DNA of 64,000 nucleotides from Burkholderiaceae bacterium (GTDB taxonomy: Bacteria; Pseudomonadota; Gammaproteobacteria; Burkholderiales; Burkholderiaceae_C). The notes beneath the pieces were generated by a model. The model searched no databases, was not told the origin of the DNA, and worked only from the letters and a program-made list of their open reading frames with translations. Each line of letters opens with the position of its first letter. The stretch's first letter is position 1. A program made the translations under genes and the position numbers. Shown piece by piece: positions 17,201 to 25,708 of this stretch. The stretch spans positions 1-64,000 of the forward strand of contig JAUYTN010000033.1 of assembly GCA_030695205.1 (NCBI GenBank). Direction: 5' to 3'.

Positions 17201-18742
17201 GTGAAGTACCCCCTGCCCTACGCCTACGCCCGAGAGAACCTGCTGCTGCTGGAGCAAGACGGTGACCAGCTCATCCTGCATTGGGCGGGGCCCGGCGACG
17301 CCGACAGCGAGCAAGAAGAGGCCACGGCCATGGCACGGCTGTCGGCCCTGAGCGAGGTCATGCGCCGCTATGCCCCCCGCCAACTGGTCAGCCACCCAGC
17401 CATGGCACTGACCCAGCGCATCAGCGCGGCCTACTCGGACCAGACCAGTGGCGGCAGCGCCGCTGCGGTGGTCAGCGAAGTGCAAAGCGATGCCGACTTG
17501 AGCCGCATGATGCAGGAGCTGCCCGCCGTGGAAGACCTGCTGGAAGCCGCAGACGACGCGCCCATCATCCGCATGCTCAACGCCCTGCTGTCGCAGGCGG
17601 CACGCGACGGTGCCAGCGACATCCACATCGAGCCCTACGAGCGCCACTCCAGCGTGCGCTTTCGGGTCGATGGCACGCTGCGCGACATCGTGAGCCCCAA
17701 CCGGGCGCTGCATGCCGCGCTCATCAGCCGCCTGAAGATCATGGCCGAGCTGGACATTTCGGAAAAGCGCCTGCCACAGGACGGCCGCATCAGCTTGCGC
17801 CTGGGCACCCGTGCCATCGACGTGCGCGTGAGCACCCTGCCCAGCGCCCACGGCGAACGCGCCGTGCTGCGCCTGCTGGACAAAACCGAAAGCAAGCTCA
17901 GCCTGGAAGCCGTGGGTATGCAGGGCGACACGCTGGCGAGGTTCGAGCGGCTCATCACCCAGCCGCACGGCATCATTTTGGTCACCGGCCCCACCGGCTC
18001 GGGCAAAACCACCACGCTGTACTCGGCCCTGCAAAAGCTGGACGCTGGCAGCAACAACATCATGACGGTGGAAGACCCCATCGAGTACGAGCTGGCCGGG
18101 GTGGGCCAAACGCAGGTGAACGCCAAGATCGACCTGACCTTTGCCAAGGCACTGCGCGCCATCCTGCGCCAGGACCCGGATGTGATCATGATCGGCGAGA
18201 TCCGCGACTTTGAAACAGCGCAGATTGCGGTGCAAGCCTCGCTGACCGGCCACCTGGTGCTGGCCACCCTGCACACCAACGACGCGGCCAGCGCTGTCAC
18301 CCGCCTGGCCGACATGGGCATAGAGCCGTTCTTGCTCAGCTCCAGCCTGCTGGGGGTACTGGCCCAGCGGCTGGTGCGCCGCCTGTGCCCACACTGCAAA
18401 CGCGAAGATGCCAACGGCTTGAGCGCCGGGCCGTCCCAAGCTCAAGCCAGCCCCCTGGGGGGGCAGCGCAGCAGCGACGCTGCCAGCGTGGGGGCTCCAG
18501 TTTGGCACCCCGTGGGGTGCGACCGCTGCGGCCACACGGGCTACACCGGACGCACCGGCATTTTCGAGCTGCTGGTGGTGGACGATGCGCTGCGCAGCCT
18601 CATCCACCGCCGGGCACCAGAGGCCGAGCTGACCACCGCCGCCCTGGCACAAGGCATGGCCTTGATGCGCACCGACGGCGAACGCCTGGTAGCCAACGGC
18701 ACCACCAGCCGAGAAGAGCTGGTGCGGGTGACGAGGGATTGA
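17201..18742 (+). CDS. gspE: Type II secretion ATPase GspE
   Basis: The cytoplasmic hexameric ATPase that drives pseudopilus assembly; 513 residues, GTG start at 17201. Features in order: N1E-like domain, [22 protein letters not shown], Walker [11 protein letters not shown] (about 262-271), Asp box, Walker [21 protein letters not shown] (His box) and the zinc tetracysteine motif. The zinc motif is split: CPHC and CDRC are separated by about 40 residues, encoded largely by a GC-rich repeat-like segment at 18420-18510. It is the last gene of the run; gspF is displaced by 4.7 kb. Confidence 0.95.
   Translation: MKYPLPYAYARENLLLLEQDGDQLILHWAGPGDADSEQEEATAMARLSALSEVMRRYAPRQLVSHPAMALTQRISAAYSDQTSGGSAAAVVSEVQSDADLSRMMQELPAVEDLLEAADDAPIIRMLNALLSQAARDGASDIHIEPYERHSSVRFRVDGTLRDIVSPNRALHAALISRLKIMAELDISEKRLPQDGRISLRLGTRAIDVRVSTLPSAHGERAVLRLLDKTESKLSLEAVGMQGDTLARFERLITQPHGIILVTGPTGSGKTTTLYSALQKLDAGSNNIMTVEDPIEYELAGVGQTQVNAKIDLTFAKALRAILRQDPDVIMIGEIRDFETAQIAVQASLTGHLVLATLHTNDAASAVTRLADMGIEPFLLSSSLLGVLAQRLVRRLCPHCKREDANGLSAGPSQAQASPLGGQRSSDAASVGAPVWHPVGCDRCGHTGYTGRTGIFELLVVDDALRSLIHRRAPEAELTTAALAQGMALMRTDGERLVANGTTSREELVRVTRD
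18428..18510 (+). repeat. GC-rich hairpin repeat inserted in gspE
   Basis: GGGCCGTCCCAAGC, then CCAGCCCCCTGGGGGGGCAG, then GACGCTGCCAGCGTGGGGGC. From memory, this resembles a GC-rich element abundant between genes in Comamonadaceae genomes. Here it is in frame and translated ([20 protein letters not shown]...). The family assignment is by recollection, not alignment. Confidence 0.45.
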
Positions 18743-18802
18743 CGGCGGGTAGGTGGCAGCGGCGACCTTCTGGCTTTTGTGAGCGAGACATTCGCCTGGG
18801 GC

Positions 18803-19100
18803 TCACAGTGCCGCCAGCGGGACGGCCCACATCCCATCACCAAAGCGAAGGGCCTTGTCGCCGTCATAGAGCACGATGCCGGTGATGAAGTCCCGGCCGG
18901 TATGGGCCTGCAGCCGCCTCAGGCCCCTGAAGTCTTGGGTCTGCACGTCACGCTCCACGAGCGTTTGCATGTAGGCCTTGGCCCAGGCACTGCGCCGAGC
19001 GGGGCTCGCCCTGGAGCGCATTGCCGGGGACCGTTCAGCATCACCACCGGCGTGTCCGCCATGAACCGGCTGAACCTTTCGGTCACATGGCGAAAAATCA
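18803..19100 (-). pseudogene. Remnant of a DUF4143/AAA ATPase gene
   Basis: Minus-strand fragments of an ATP-binding protein of the DUF4143 family. An N-terminal piece, RFMADTPVVMLNGPRQ (around 19062), is the usual start just before the P-loop. It is fused, after loss of most of the gene and a frame change, to AYMQTLVERDVQTQDFRGL and a C-terminal AHTGRDFITGIVLYDGDKA...WAVPLAAL ending at 18803. The Walker A lysine region, Walker B and the middle are missing. It fills most of the gap between gspE and the barrel gene; the remaining 19101-19284 shows nothing recognisable. Confidence 0.6.
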
Positions 19101-19284
19101 GATCGGGGGGGGCTGCGGGTATGTTCGAGCAATGGGATACAGACCGTCCAATTACGCACTGCACAAGCGTCCAATACGACATTGGCAATTCGTCCAGTCA
19201 CACAATGGATCGCCGTCCAGATCAACACCAAAACGTGTCGGGCAATTTGTTTGCCGCGTTGCACGGCCACTTGAACCCCTGGCT

Positions 19285-20430
19285 TCAGAACTTCAAATTC
19301 AAGCCCAGTGTGATCTGGCGGTACTCTGACTCCGAACCCCGAAAATCGGTGCCAAGGTCGGCATAGAAGCCATGCCAGGTGACTTTGGCAGCCAGTGCTC
19401 GCCGGACAGTCTCCAGCCCAAGCTGCAGCCCCAGCGAACTGTCAGGCCACGCAGTGCCCCAGCCCAGCCACAACTCATCCATGCCCGCCAACCTGTGCCA
19501 GCGCGCCAACACGGCAGAAGTTGGTGCGTATTGCCAGGTCAGCCGCGTGTCGTAGCGGGCACCGACTCGGGTGCTCAGGTTTTGGAGACTCTGCTGCCCG
19601 CTGATGGCGGGTGCGTAATCCAAGAAGCCATCGGGGCGGCGAACTGTTACTTGGGTGTTCAACCGCAGCTGCTCCCTGGCCAGGCGATTCCAGGTCAACC
19701 GGGACAACACGTCATCCGCCTTGACGCTGAACGCCAGTTGGGGGCTGATGTGACCCTTCAAGGCGAATGAAACAGAGTACCCCTCGCCAGTGGTGCCCGA
19801 GGCACCCAGAAATGGGCCGGCAATGCCCCGACTGGCCCGGTCAGCATGCACATCGAACCCGTATGCCTGAGAGGCCACCTGGTACCGCCCACTCCCATCA
19901 ATGCGGGTGTGGCGCATATCGGTCAGCTGCAGCCACTGGGCGTCGGCCGTCCATTGCCAGGTGCTGCTGGCCAGTGCTTGCCACGGCAAACCCAGCGCCA
20001 AACCACGCCCACGCCAACCCATGTGCGAGACCGCCAAGGGGTAGTCGGTGTCTGCGGTGGGCAGGCTGTCTCCTGCCACGGCCTGGGCCAGTGCGAGCGC
20101 ACCAGGGCTGGCGCTCACACTGGCCTGAGAGCGCGCCACCACCCCCAACCGCCACCCAGAAGGGTGCTCTACCTCCCAAGCCGCTGATACACGCTGAGCA
20201 GCGCGTGCGGTGCCGCTACCCACCGACACCAAGTGCTGCCATCCATCGCGGTCCAGCGCCAGCACCGGCAAACCATCGGCAACCGAATGCTCTTGCACCG
20301 ATACGCGACTGGACCAAGCCGCTGCAGGCTCCAAAGCCCACGCCTGCGGCGCGCCGCTGATGCCCGCAGCCACCAGAACGGCTGCGGTGACCGCCCGTCC
20401 ACAAAGCGGTGAAATGTAGTTGGCAATCAT
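19285..20430 (-). CDS. Predicted outer-membrane beta-barrel protein, unknown function
   Basis: I do not recognise a family. The 381 residues from the ATG at 20430 (a GTG at 20436 is possible) start with a signal peptide (ANYISPLCGRAVTAAVLVAAGISGAPQAWA). Alternating hydrophobic/polar strands rich in Trp, Tyr and Gly follow, ending in a C-terminal Phe (ITLGLNLKF), the barrel-assembly signature. It directly follows the large lipoprotein gene on the same strand, separated by a terminator, and lies inside the stretch that separates gspE from gspF. The two proteins may work together at the cell surface; that is inference from position. Confidence 0.65.
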   Translation of the reverse strand: MIANYISPLCGRAVTAAVLVAAGISGAPQAWALEPAAAWSSRVSVQEHSVADGLPVLALDRDGWQHLVSVGSGTARAAQRVSAAWEVEHPSGWRLGVVARSQASVSASPGALALAQAVAGDSLPTADTDYPLAVSHMGWRGRGLALGLPWQALASSTWQWTADAQWLQLTDMRHTRIDGSGRYQVASQAYGFDVHADRASRGIAGPFLGASGTTGEGYSVSFALKGHISPQLAFSVKADDVLSRLTWNRLAREQLRLNTQVTVRRPDGFLDYAPAISGQQSLQNLSTRVGARYDTRLTWQYAPTSAVLARWHRLAGMDELWLGWGTAWPDSSLGLQLGLETVRRALAAKVTWHGFYADLGTDFRGSESEYRQITLGLNLKF

Positions 20431-20444
20431 GAACACTCACTCAG

Positions 20445-20468
20445 AAAAAAGCCCGCACTGGGCGGGCT
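20445..20468 (-). terminator. Terminator of the lipoprotein gene
   Basis: On the minus strand AGCCCGC / GCGGGCT form a 7-bp stem with a 5-nt loop, followed by TTTTTT. It lies about 36 bp after the lipoprotein stop and just before the barrel gene start, so read-through or a separate promoter is needed for the latter. Confidence 0.75.
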
Positions 20469-20503
20469 AATTTGACAACTAGGCTTAAAAGAGCAGGAAC
20501 GAA

Positions 20504-22951
20504 TCAATACTGCTCAAACGTGCCATCGACGTAGTTCAGGCGCTGAGTATCGGAGTTGTACTCACCCACCTTGATGCCCGACTTGGTCATGGGGTGCACC
20601 GCTTTCGACGAATCGAAATCGAGCTTGATGCCCGTTGAGCTCTCAAGATTCACTTTGCTGTCCCCACCATTGCTGGCCGCCGTACCGTTCACATTGACCA
20701 CCAGCGAGCCTTGGACATACTGGCCAGAAAGGGTAAACGAGCTGTTGTTCTGTCCCATATCGGCTCCCACAATCATCATGTCCTTCACAGCAAGCACAGG
20801 GCGATTTGGAATCGTCACCGCGACGTTGAGCGTGGCCTTCATGGTTTGCGGGTTGGTGCTACTGACAGGTTTGCTGCTGTCAAACGCAGCAAAGTTCACC
20901 GCTTCAATGGTCAGGTTGCCCCGCAAGAAGTCCGCCCACTCGCTGGTGGGTGTGGCACGGGTTTCAAGACGGCCACCGAAAACCATCTTGGTAGGCATGT
21001 ATTCCGTTTTGGACTTGTCCCAAACGGCATTCGTGGCCTCCAAGCTGCCACGCAAGGCACTGTTGCCAGCGACGTAGCCAATGGACAACTTGAATGCCTC
21101 GGTGCCGTCTTTCGCATCTGCCACCACCGGGGCCTGGATGTACGAGTCTTTGCCAATCCCGATGGAGGACCGGAAAACCGTGGGATCACCCAGTTTGTCC
21201 CTGCTGAAGAACTTGATGAAGGCGTCCTTGGACAGCACCAGCTTCTGAACGTTGCCTTCGGTGACCTTTGCCACCGCCAAGTCCACTTCGTGGCGGCGTC
21301 CGTTGCCATTGTCAAGCACTGGGTTGACCCCCAATCCGCGGTAGAGCAAGCTCGGCGCCGTTGTACCAGTCAGGTTCAGCGCAGTCACGCTGCCACCCGC
21401 GATTGTTCGCGTGAATTCAGCCGTACCCTCTTCACCCCGTTGGACTGAATAAGCTGAGTTATTCGGGTAGCTGTCGGTGGTTACAGGTTTGGCTTGGTCG
21501 GGTGTTCCCGCGAAGGTGTAAGTGAAAGTACCGCAATTTCCCGTTGAAAACTCGCAAGTTCCGTACTCACGTCGGGCCTGGGTTTTGACCACATAGGTGC
21601 CTGGCGATCCTGCCTTTGGCGCAATCAACACGCGGTGGCGCCAGCGCCAAGTGTTGTTGACACCAGTGGTGGCGTCAGGGACGTCACGATTAACGTACTG
21701 ATAAGAACTGCAACCCACTGTGACAGGAGCAGTGCTGGGTGCCACAACCTCTGCCACTGCCTGCGGCTGCTCGGACACTTGCACCGCGACTACTTCAGAA
21801 ACCTGCTTGGGAGCCGGGGTTGGAGCAGCTGGGGGCACCGCAGGTATCGCGAAGGTGTCATCTGTGTACAGCGTACAACCTGCGCCGTACGGAGTCCCCA
21901 TCCGACTTGCCCTGTAAACAGGTGTACCGTTCTGGGCATCTTCCAGCAACTGCACACCAAAGTCCATGGTGCGAAGCATTTCAAAAGTGGACTCCACCAC
22001 CGGCGCAACGCTGTTCTGGACCGATGAATTCACTTCATTCAGCTTGGTTTGCAGCGAAAGGTCGGAAGCATCGAGGGCCTTCGCGTTGCTGCGCAGGCTG
22101 GCCAGCAGGGCTTTGGCTTGCGCAACAGCCGTGGTTTCCGCTGAAGCAGGTGGCACGTCGGTCTTGATCACGGGAACAGCTGTGGCGGGCACACCATCCA
22201 ACTTGGCGACCACGGCCAATTGGAGGGTCAGCGCGTTGGCAACACCAGCATCCTGCGGACCCTTCTTGGCCATTTCCTCAACCACGCACTTGATCTTGTT
22301 GGCTGCATCGGTCGCACCTGCGCAAACCTCGAAATCGTTGTCCTTCGCCGCATTGGAGATGGCATACAAAATCGAAGCCGCCTTGTTTTGGGGCACGTTG
22401 TTGACAAACAACGGCGCGTCGTCGGTGGGGCTGAAACCGTACACGGTCCTGAGGATGGCGTTGGCGGCCTCCACATTGGCGACGCTCAACCCACCCGGCC
22501 TTGCCACCGCAGCGGCAACCGCCATTTCTGTCAGCGGATTGACCTGCACCGACAGGTTTCCACCTTGTGCTGCGCCGCTGGCTGGAGACGCCACGCTGGC
22601 ACGCAAGGTGAAGCCCACAGGAGGCGCAATGCTGCGGCCCGTGCCTTCGTCGAACATGGTGGTGTCTGCCGTGGCCATCACCTCGACCAACACCAAGCCT
22701 GTGTAGCCAGTGACTGGAATGCTGTAACTGCCATCTGCCGCTGTTGTTGCACTGCCCAAAACGTCACCCTTGGTGCCATCCGCGTTGACCTTGTAGGCCA
22801 CCACCGCAGCTTTGTGCATCGGCCCCTTGACAGCGTTACCACTGACGGCAAATCCGGATGGCTGCTCTGTTATGGACGCCACGTCACCGCCGCAGGCAGT
22901 TAACGCCACGGCCGCTGCCACGAGCGACATTTTGAAAATTGACTTTTGCAT
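20504..22951 (-). CDS. Large lipoprotein, unknown function
   Basis: 815 residues. The start at 22951 is set by a GGAGGG site and a lipoprotein signal (MQKSIFKMSLVAAAVALTAC, lipobox LTAC). After the acylated Cys comes a carboxypeptidase-regulatory-like beta-sandwich segment (GNAVKGPMHKAAVVAYKVN..., ADGSYSIPVTGYTG). A helical, Ala-rich region follows to about 300. A Val/Pro/Ala linker (about 385-420) then leads to a long beta-rich C-terminal half with paired cysteines (CEFSTGNCG). The base composition is less GC-rich than the flanking gsp genes. No enzymatic motif is seen. It is paired with the barrel gene downstream. Confidence 0.75.
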   Translation of the reverse strand: MQKSIFKMSLVAAAVALTACGGDVASITEQPSGFAVSGNAVKGPMHKAAVVAYKVNADGTKGDVLGSATTAADGSYSIPVTGYTGLVLVEVMATADTTMFDEGTGRSIAPPVGFTLRASVASPASGAAQGGNLSVQVNPLTEMAVAAAVARPGGLSVANVEAANAILRTVYGFSPTDDAPLFVNNVPQNKAASILYAISNAAKDNDFEVCAGATDAANKIKCVVEEMAKKGPQDAGVANALTLQLAVVAKLDGVPATAVPVIKTDVPPASAETTAVAQAKALLASLRSNAKALDASDLSLQTKLNEVNSSVQNSVAPVVESTFEMLRTMDFGVQLLEDAQNGTPVYRASRMGTPYGAGCTLYTDDTFAIPAVPPAAPTPAPKQVSEVVAVQVSEQPQAVAEVVAPSTAPVTVGCSSYQYVNRDVPDATTGVNNTWRWRHRVLIAPKAGSPGTYVVKTQARREYGTCEFSTGNCGTFTYTFAGTPDQAKPVTTDSYPNNSAYSVQRGEEGTAEFTRTIAGGSVTALNLTGTTAPSLLYRGLGVNPVLDNGNGRRHEVDLAVAKVTEGNVQKLVLSKDAFIKFFSRDKLGDPTVFRSSIGIGKDSYIQAPVVADAKDGTEAFKLSIGYVAGNSALRGSLEATNAVWDKSKTEYMPTKMVFGGRLETRATPTSEWADFLRGNLTIEAVNFAAFDSSKPVSSTNPQTMKATLNVAVTIPNRPVLAVKDMMIVGADMGQNNSSFTLSGQYVQGSLVVNVNGTAASNGGDSKVNLESSTGIKLDFDSSKAVHPMTKSGIKVGEYNSDTQRLNYVDGTFEQY

Positions 22952-23208
22952 TTTGTGGATCCCTCCAAATAGCTGCCGACTTGGCAGGCCTGTGTTTCTA
23001 GCACAAGCCACTTACTGACGAAACCTCGGTTACCCGAACAGCGACAGCCCAAGCCACAGCCTCTGACGCCGCATCGCTGCGGCAATAAGGCTAAACGCAT
23101 ATTCCGGTTGAGGTTGCCCGCGCTTGCCAAAGTTTGCAGGGTGGGATTTGCTGCGCTGCTGCACTCGCGCAGCCTATGATTACCGTCTCCCGCATCAGGA
23201 GTTCCACC
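22952..23208. other. Non-coding gap upstream of the large lipoprotein
   Basis: 257 bp with no convincing gene. It should hold the lipoprotein promoter; TGTGCTAGAAA on the minus strand near 22995-23005 could be an extended -10. A GCCGCA-TCGC-TGCGGC hairpin lies at 23068-23083 without a T-tract. Nothing else is recognised. Confidence 0.4.
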
Positions 23209-23352
23209 ATGGTCCTGCCTCAGCCCAAAGCCCTCTTGAGCGCCAACGACTTTCTGGCCTGGGATGCCATCCAGACCATGTGCCACGAGTGCGTGAATAG
23301 CGAGTGGTTTGCCGACCTGGTGGCCACTGGTGACGGCGCCGAGGTGGCTTGA
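23209..23352 (+). pseudogene. Truncated Uma2-like (DUF820) gene
   Basis: A 47-codon frame preceded by AGGAG. Residues LLSANDFLAWDAIQTMCHECVN resemble the N-terminus of Uma2-family putative endonucleases (…FLAWEATQTERHEFV…). The rest of the roughly 180-residue protein, including the catalytic core, is absent. Either a remnant or a small gene of its own; similarity is from memory. Confidence 0.42.
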
Positions 23353-23404
23353 TCATCAGAACCGCCCCATCTTGTCACAAAAAAATTGTTATTTTTTTAG
23401 ACCT

Positions 23405-23441
23405 CTATCGCTTGCCTGATATAGGTTGTTAGCTATGGATT
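23405..23441 (-). repeat. Dispersed AT-rich repeat, copy at the gspF start
   Basis: On the minus strand: CCATAGC, TAACAACCTAT, ATCAGG, CAAGCGATAG. It ends 8 bp before the TTG start codon of gspF and lies in a wider AT-rich stretch (23378-23445). Confidence 0.7.
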
Positions 23442-23448
23442 AAACCAA

Positions 23449-24681
23449 TTGCCCGCCTACGCCTTTGAAGCCCTCACCGCCGCCGGGCAGACCGAGAAAG
23501 GTCTGCTGGAAGCCGACACTGCCCGCGCCGCCCGCAGCCTGCTGCGCGGCAGAGGGCTGGTTCCCCTGTCGGTGGAACCAGCCTCTGCCACCTCCGGCGC
23601 CGCTGGAGGTGGCACCGGACTCAACCGCACCCTGTGGGCCAGCAAGGTGTTCAATGCCGCTGCCTTGGCGGTGTGGACCCGCCAGCTGGCGGGACTGGTG
23701 TCGTCCGGGCTGCCACTGGAGCGCGCACTCGCCGCCCTCACCGACGAAGCCGAAGACCCGCGCCAGCGCCACCTGATGGCCACCCTGCGCGCCGAGGTCA
23801 ACGGTGGCTCCACCTTCGCCCGAGCCCTGGCTCAGCACCCGCGCGAGTTCTCCGATGTGTACGCTGCTGTGATCGCGGCGGGCGAACAAAGCGGTGCGCT
23901 GGCCGCAGTGCTGGACAACCTGGCCGACGACCTGGAGGCCCGCGAAACGCTCAAAGGCAAGCTCATCGGTGCCTCGCTGTACCCCGCCATCGTCAGCCTG
24001 GTGGCGGTGGTCATCGTGCTGTTTCTGGTGACGTATGTGGTGCCCCAGGTGGCGTCGGTGTTTGCGGGCAGCAAGCGCACCTTGCCGTTTCTGACGGTGG
24101 CGATGCTCGCCATCAGCGATGCGGTGCGCCACTGGGGCTGGCTGGGGCTGCTGTTGTTGGTGGCGGGCTCCGCAGGCCTGGTGGTCGCGCGGCGCCAGGA
24201 GGCCCTGCGGTTGCGCATGGACGCGGCCTGGCTGCGCCTGCCGCTGGTGGGTCGGCTGGCACGCGGTTACAACGCCGCCCGCTTTGCCGCCACCCTGGCC
24301 ATGCTGGCCGGGGCGGGCGTCCCCATTTTGAAGGCGCTGCACACCGCCGCCGACACGCTGCACAACCGCGCCATGCGGGCTGACGCACTCGACGCCCTGG
24401 TGCTGGTGCGCGAAGGCTCGCCACTGGCCTCGGCGCTGGCGGGCAAAAAGCGTTTTCCGGGCCTGCTTGCCATGTTTGCCCGCCTGGGCGAGCAAACCGG
24501 CCAGCTACCGGTGATGCTGCAACGCGCCGCCCAGCAGCTGGGCAACGAGGTGCAGCGCCGCGCCATGCAAATGGCCACCATCCTGGAGCCGCTGCTGATC
24601 GTGGCCATGGGTGGCGTGGTCATGCTGATTGTGTTGGCGGTGCTCATGCCCATCATCCAGCTCAACCAGCTGGTGAACTGA
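23449..24681 (+). CDS. gspF: Type II secretion platform protein GspF
   Basis: A polytopic inner-membrane protein at the centre of the assembly platform; 410 residues. It has two repeated T2SSF domains (FNAAALAVWTRQLAGLVSSGLPLERAL...; YNAARFAATLAMLAGAGVPILKAL...) and three membrane helices (around 170-195, 222-245 and 378-405). The only start giving the conserved PAYAFEALTAAGQTEKG N-terminus is a TTG at 23449, immediately after an AT-rich repeat copy, with a poor ribosome site. It is separated from gspE by about 4.7 kb, although the two genes are normally adjacent. Confidence 0.92.
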   Translation: MPAYAFEALTAAGQTEKGLLEADTARAARSLLRGRGLVPLSVEPASATSGAAGGGTGLNRTLWASKVFNAAALAVWTRQLAGLVSSGLPLERALAALTDEAEDPRQRHLMATLRAEVNGGSTFARALAQHPREFSDVYAAVIAAGEQSGALAAVLDNLADDLEARETLKGKLIGASLYPAIVSLVAVVIVLFLVTYVVPQVASVFAGSKRTLPFLTVAMLAISDAVRHWGWLGLLLLVAGSAGLVVARRQEALRLRMDAAWLRLPLVGRLARGYNAARFAATLAMLAGAGVPILKALHTAADTLHNRAMRADALDALVLVREGSPLASALAGKKRFPGLLAMFARLGEQTGQLPVMLQRAAQQLGNEVQRRAMQMATILEPLLIVAMGGVVMLIVLAVLMPIIQLNQLVN

Positions 24682-24708
24682 AACCACACCACCCAACAAA
24701 GGGCACCC

Positions 24709-25608
24709 ATGGCCGCCACACTGGACGGCAAACTGGTCGTGGCGATTTCGTCGCGCGCCCTGTTTGACCTGGAAGAAGAGAACCAACTGTTCAACCGGGG
24801 CGATGCCCAGGCCTACGTGCGGCTGCAGCTGGAGCGCCTGGAGCAACCCGCGCTGCCGGGGGTGGCGTTTTCGCTGGTGCAAAAGCTGCTGCGCTTCAAC
24901 ACCGCCGAGCAACAGCGGGTGGAGGTGGTCATCCTCTCACGCAACGACCCGGTCAGCGGCCTGCGGGTGTTCCGTTCGGCCCAGTCCCAAGGGCTGGTGG
25001 TGGAGCGGGGCGTGTTCACCCAGGGGCGAGAGCCCTACCGCTACCTGCGCCCCCTGCAGGCCAACCTGTTTTTGTCGGCCAACACCGACGATGTGCGCGC
25101 GGCGCTGGCACTGGGATTTCCGGCCGCAACCGTGGCCACCCACTCGGCCAGGGCAACGTCCAACTCACCCCATGAAGTTCGGGTGGCTTTTGACGGAGAC
25201 GCGGTTCTGTTCAGCGACGAGGCCGAGCAGGTGTACCAGAGCCAGGGTCTGCCCGCCTTCCAGCGACACGAAACCCAACACGCCAGCCTGCCCTTGCCAG
25301 ACGGCCCTTTCAAGCCCCTGCTGGTGGCCCTGCACCGCTTGCAACAGGCGGGCACCGAACACATGCGGCTGCGCACCGCACTGGTGACTGCCCGCAGCGC
25401 GCCGGCGCACGAGCGGGCCATCCAAACCCTGATGGCCTGGAACATCCAGGTGGACGAAGCCATGTTTCTGGGTGGCCTGCCCAAGGGCGCTTTTTTGCGG
25501 GAGTTCGAGCCCGACTTCTTTTTTGACGACCAGGTGGGCCACATCGAGTCGGCCGCCCGCCATGTGCCTTCGGGACATGTCGCCAGCGGAGTGTCCAACC
25601 CGCGGTGA
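24709..25608 (+). CDS. 5'-nucleotidase (PF06189, cytosolic type I-like)
   Basis: Resembles the bacterial relatives of cytosolic 5'-nucleotidase I, which dephosphorylate nucleoside monophosphates. 299 residues. Family segments seen: KLVVAISSRALFDLEEEN at the start, VEVVILSRNDPVSGLRVF (substrate loop), LFLSANTDDVRAAL, VRVAFDGDAVLFSDEAE (the HAD-like aspartate motif) and FLGGLPKGAFLREFEPDFFFDDQ near the end. It follows gspF by 27 bp and may share its transcript without being functionally related. Confidence 0.88.
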   Translation: MAATLDGKLVVAISSRALFDLEEENQLFNRGDAQAYVRLQLERLEQPALPGVAFSLVQKLLRFNTAEQQRVEVVILSRNDPVSGLRVFRSAQSQGLVVERGVFTQGREPYRYLRPLQANLFLSANTDDVRAALALGFPAATVATHSARATSNSPHEVRVAFDGDAVLFSDEAEQVYQSQGLPAFQRHETQHASLPLPDGPFKPLLVALHRLQQAGTEHMRLRTALVTARSAPAHERAIQTLMAWNIQVDEAMFLGGLPKGAFLREFEPDFFFDDQVGHIESAARHVPSGHVASGVSNPR

Positions 25609-25708
25609 GTGGCTGGCGCTTGACCGGTGCCACCCAATGCGGCCTGCATGGCACTGGCTTTTCACCCTCTGTGCGGGGCTCGCTCAACAGCTTTTTTCAC
25701 ATACCCGA

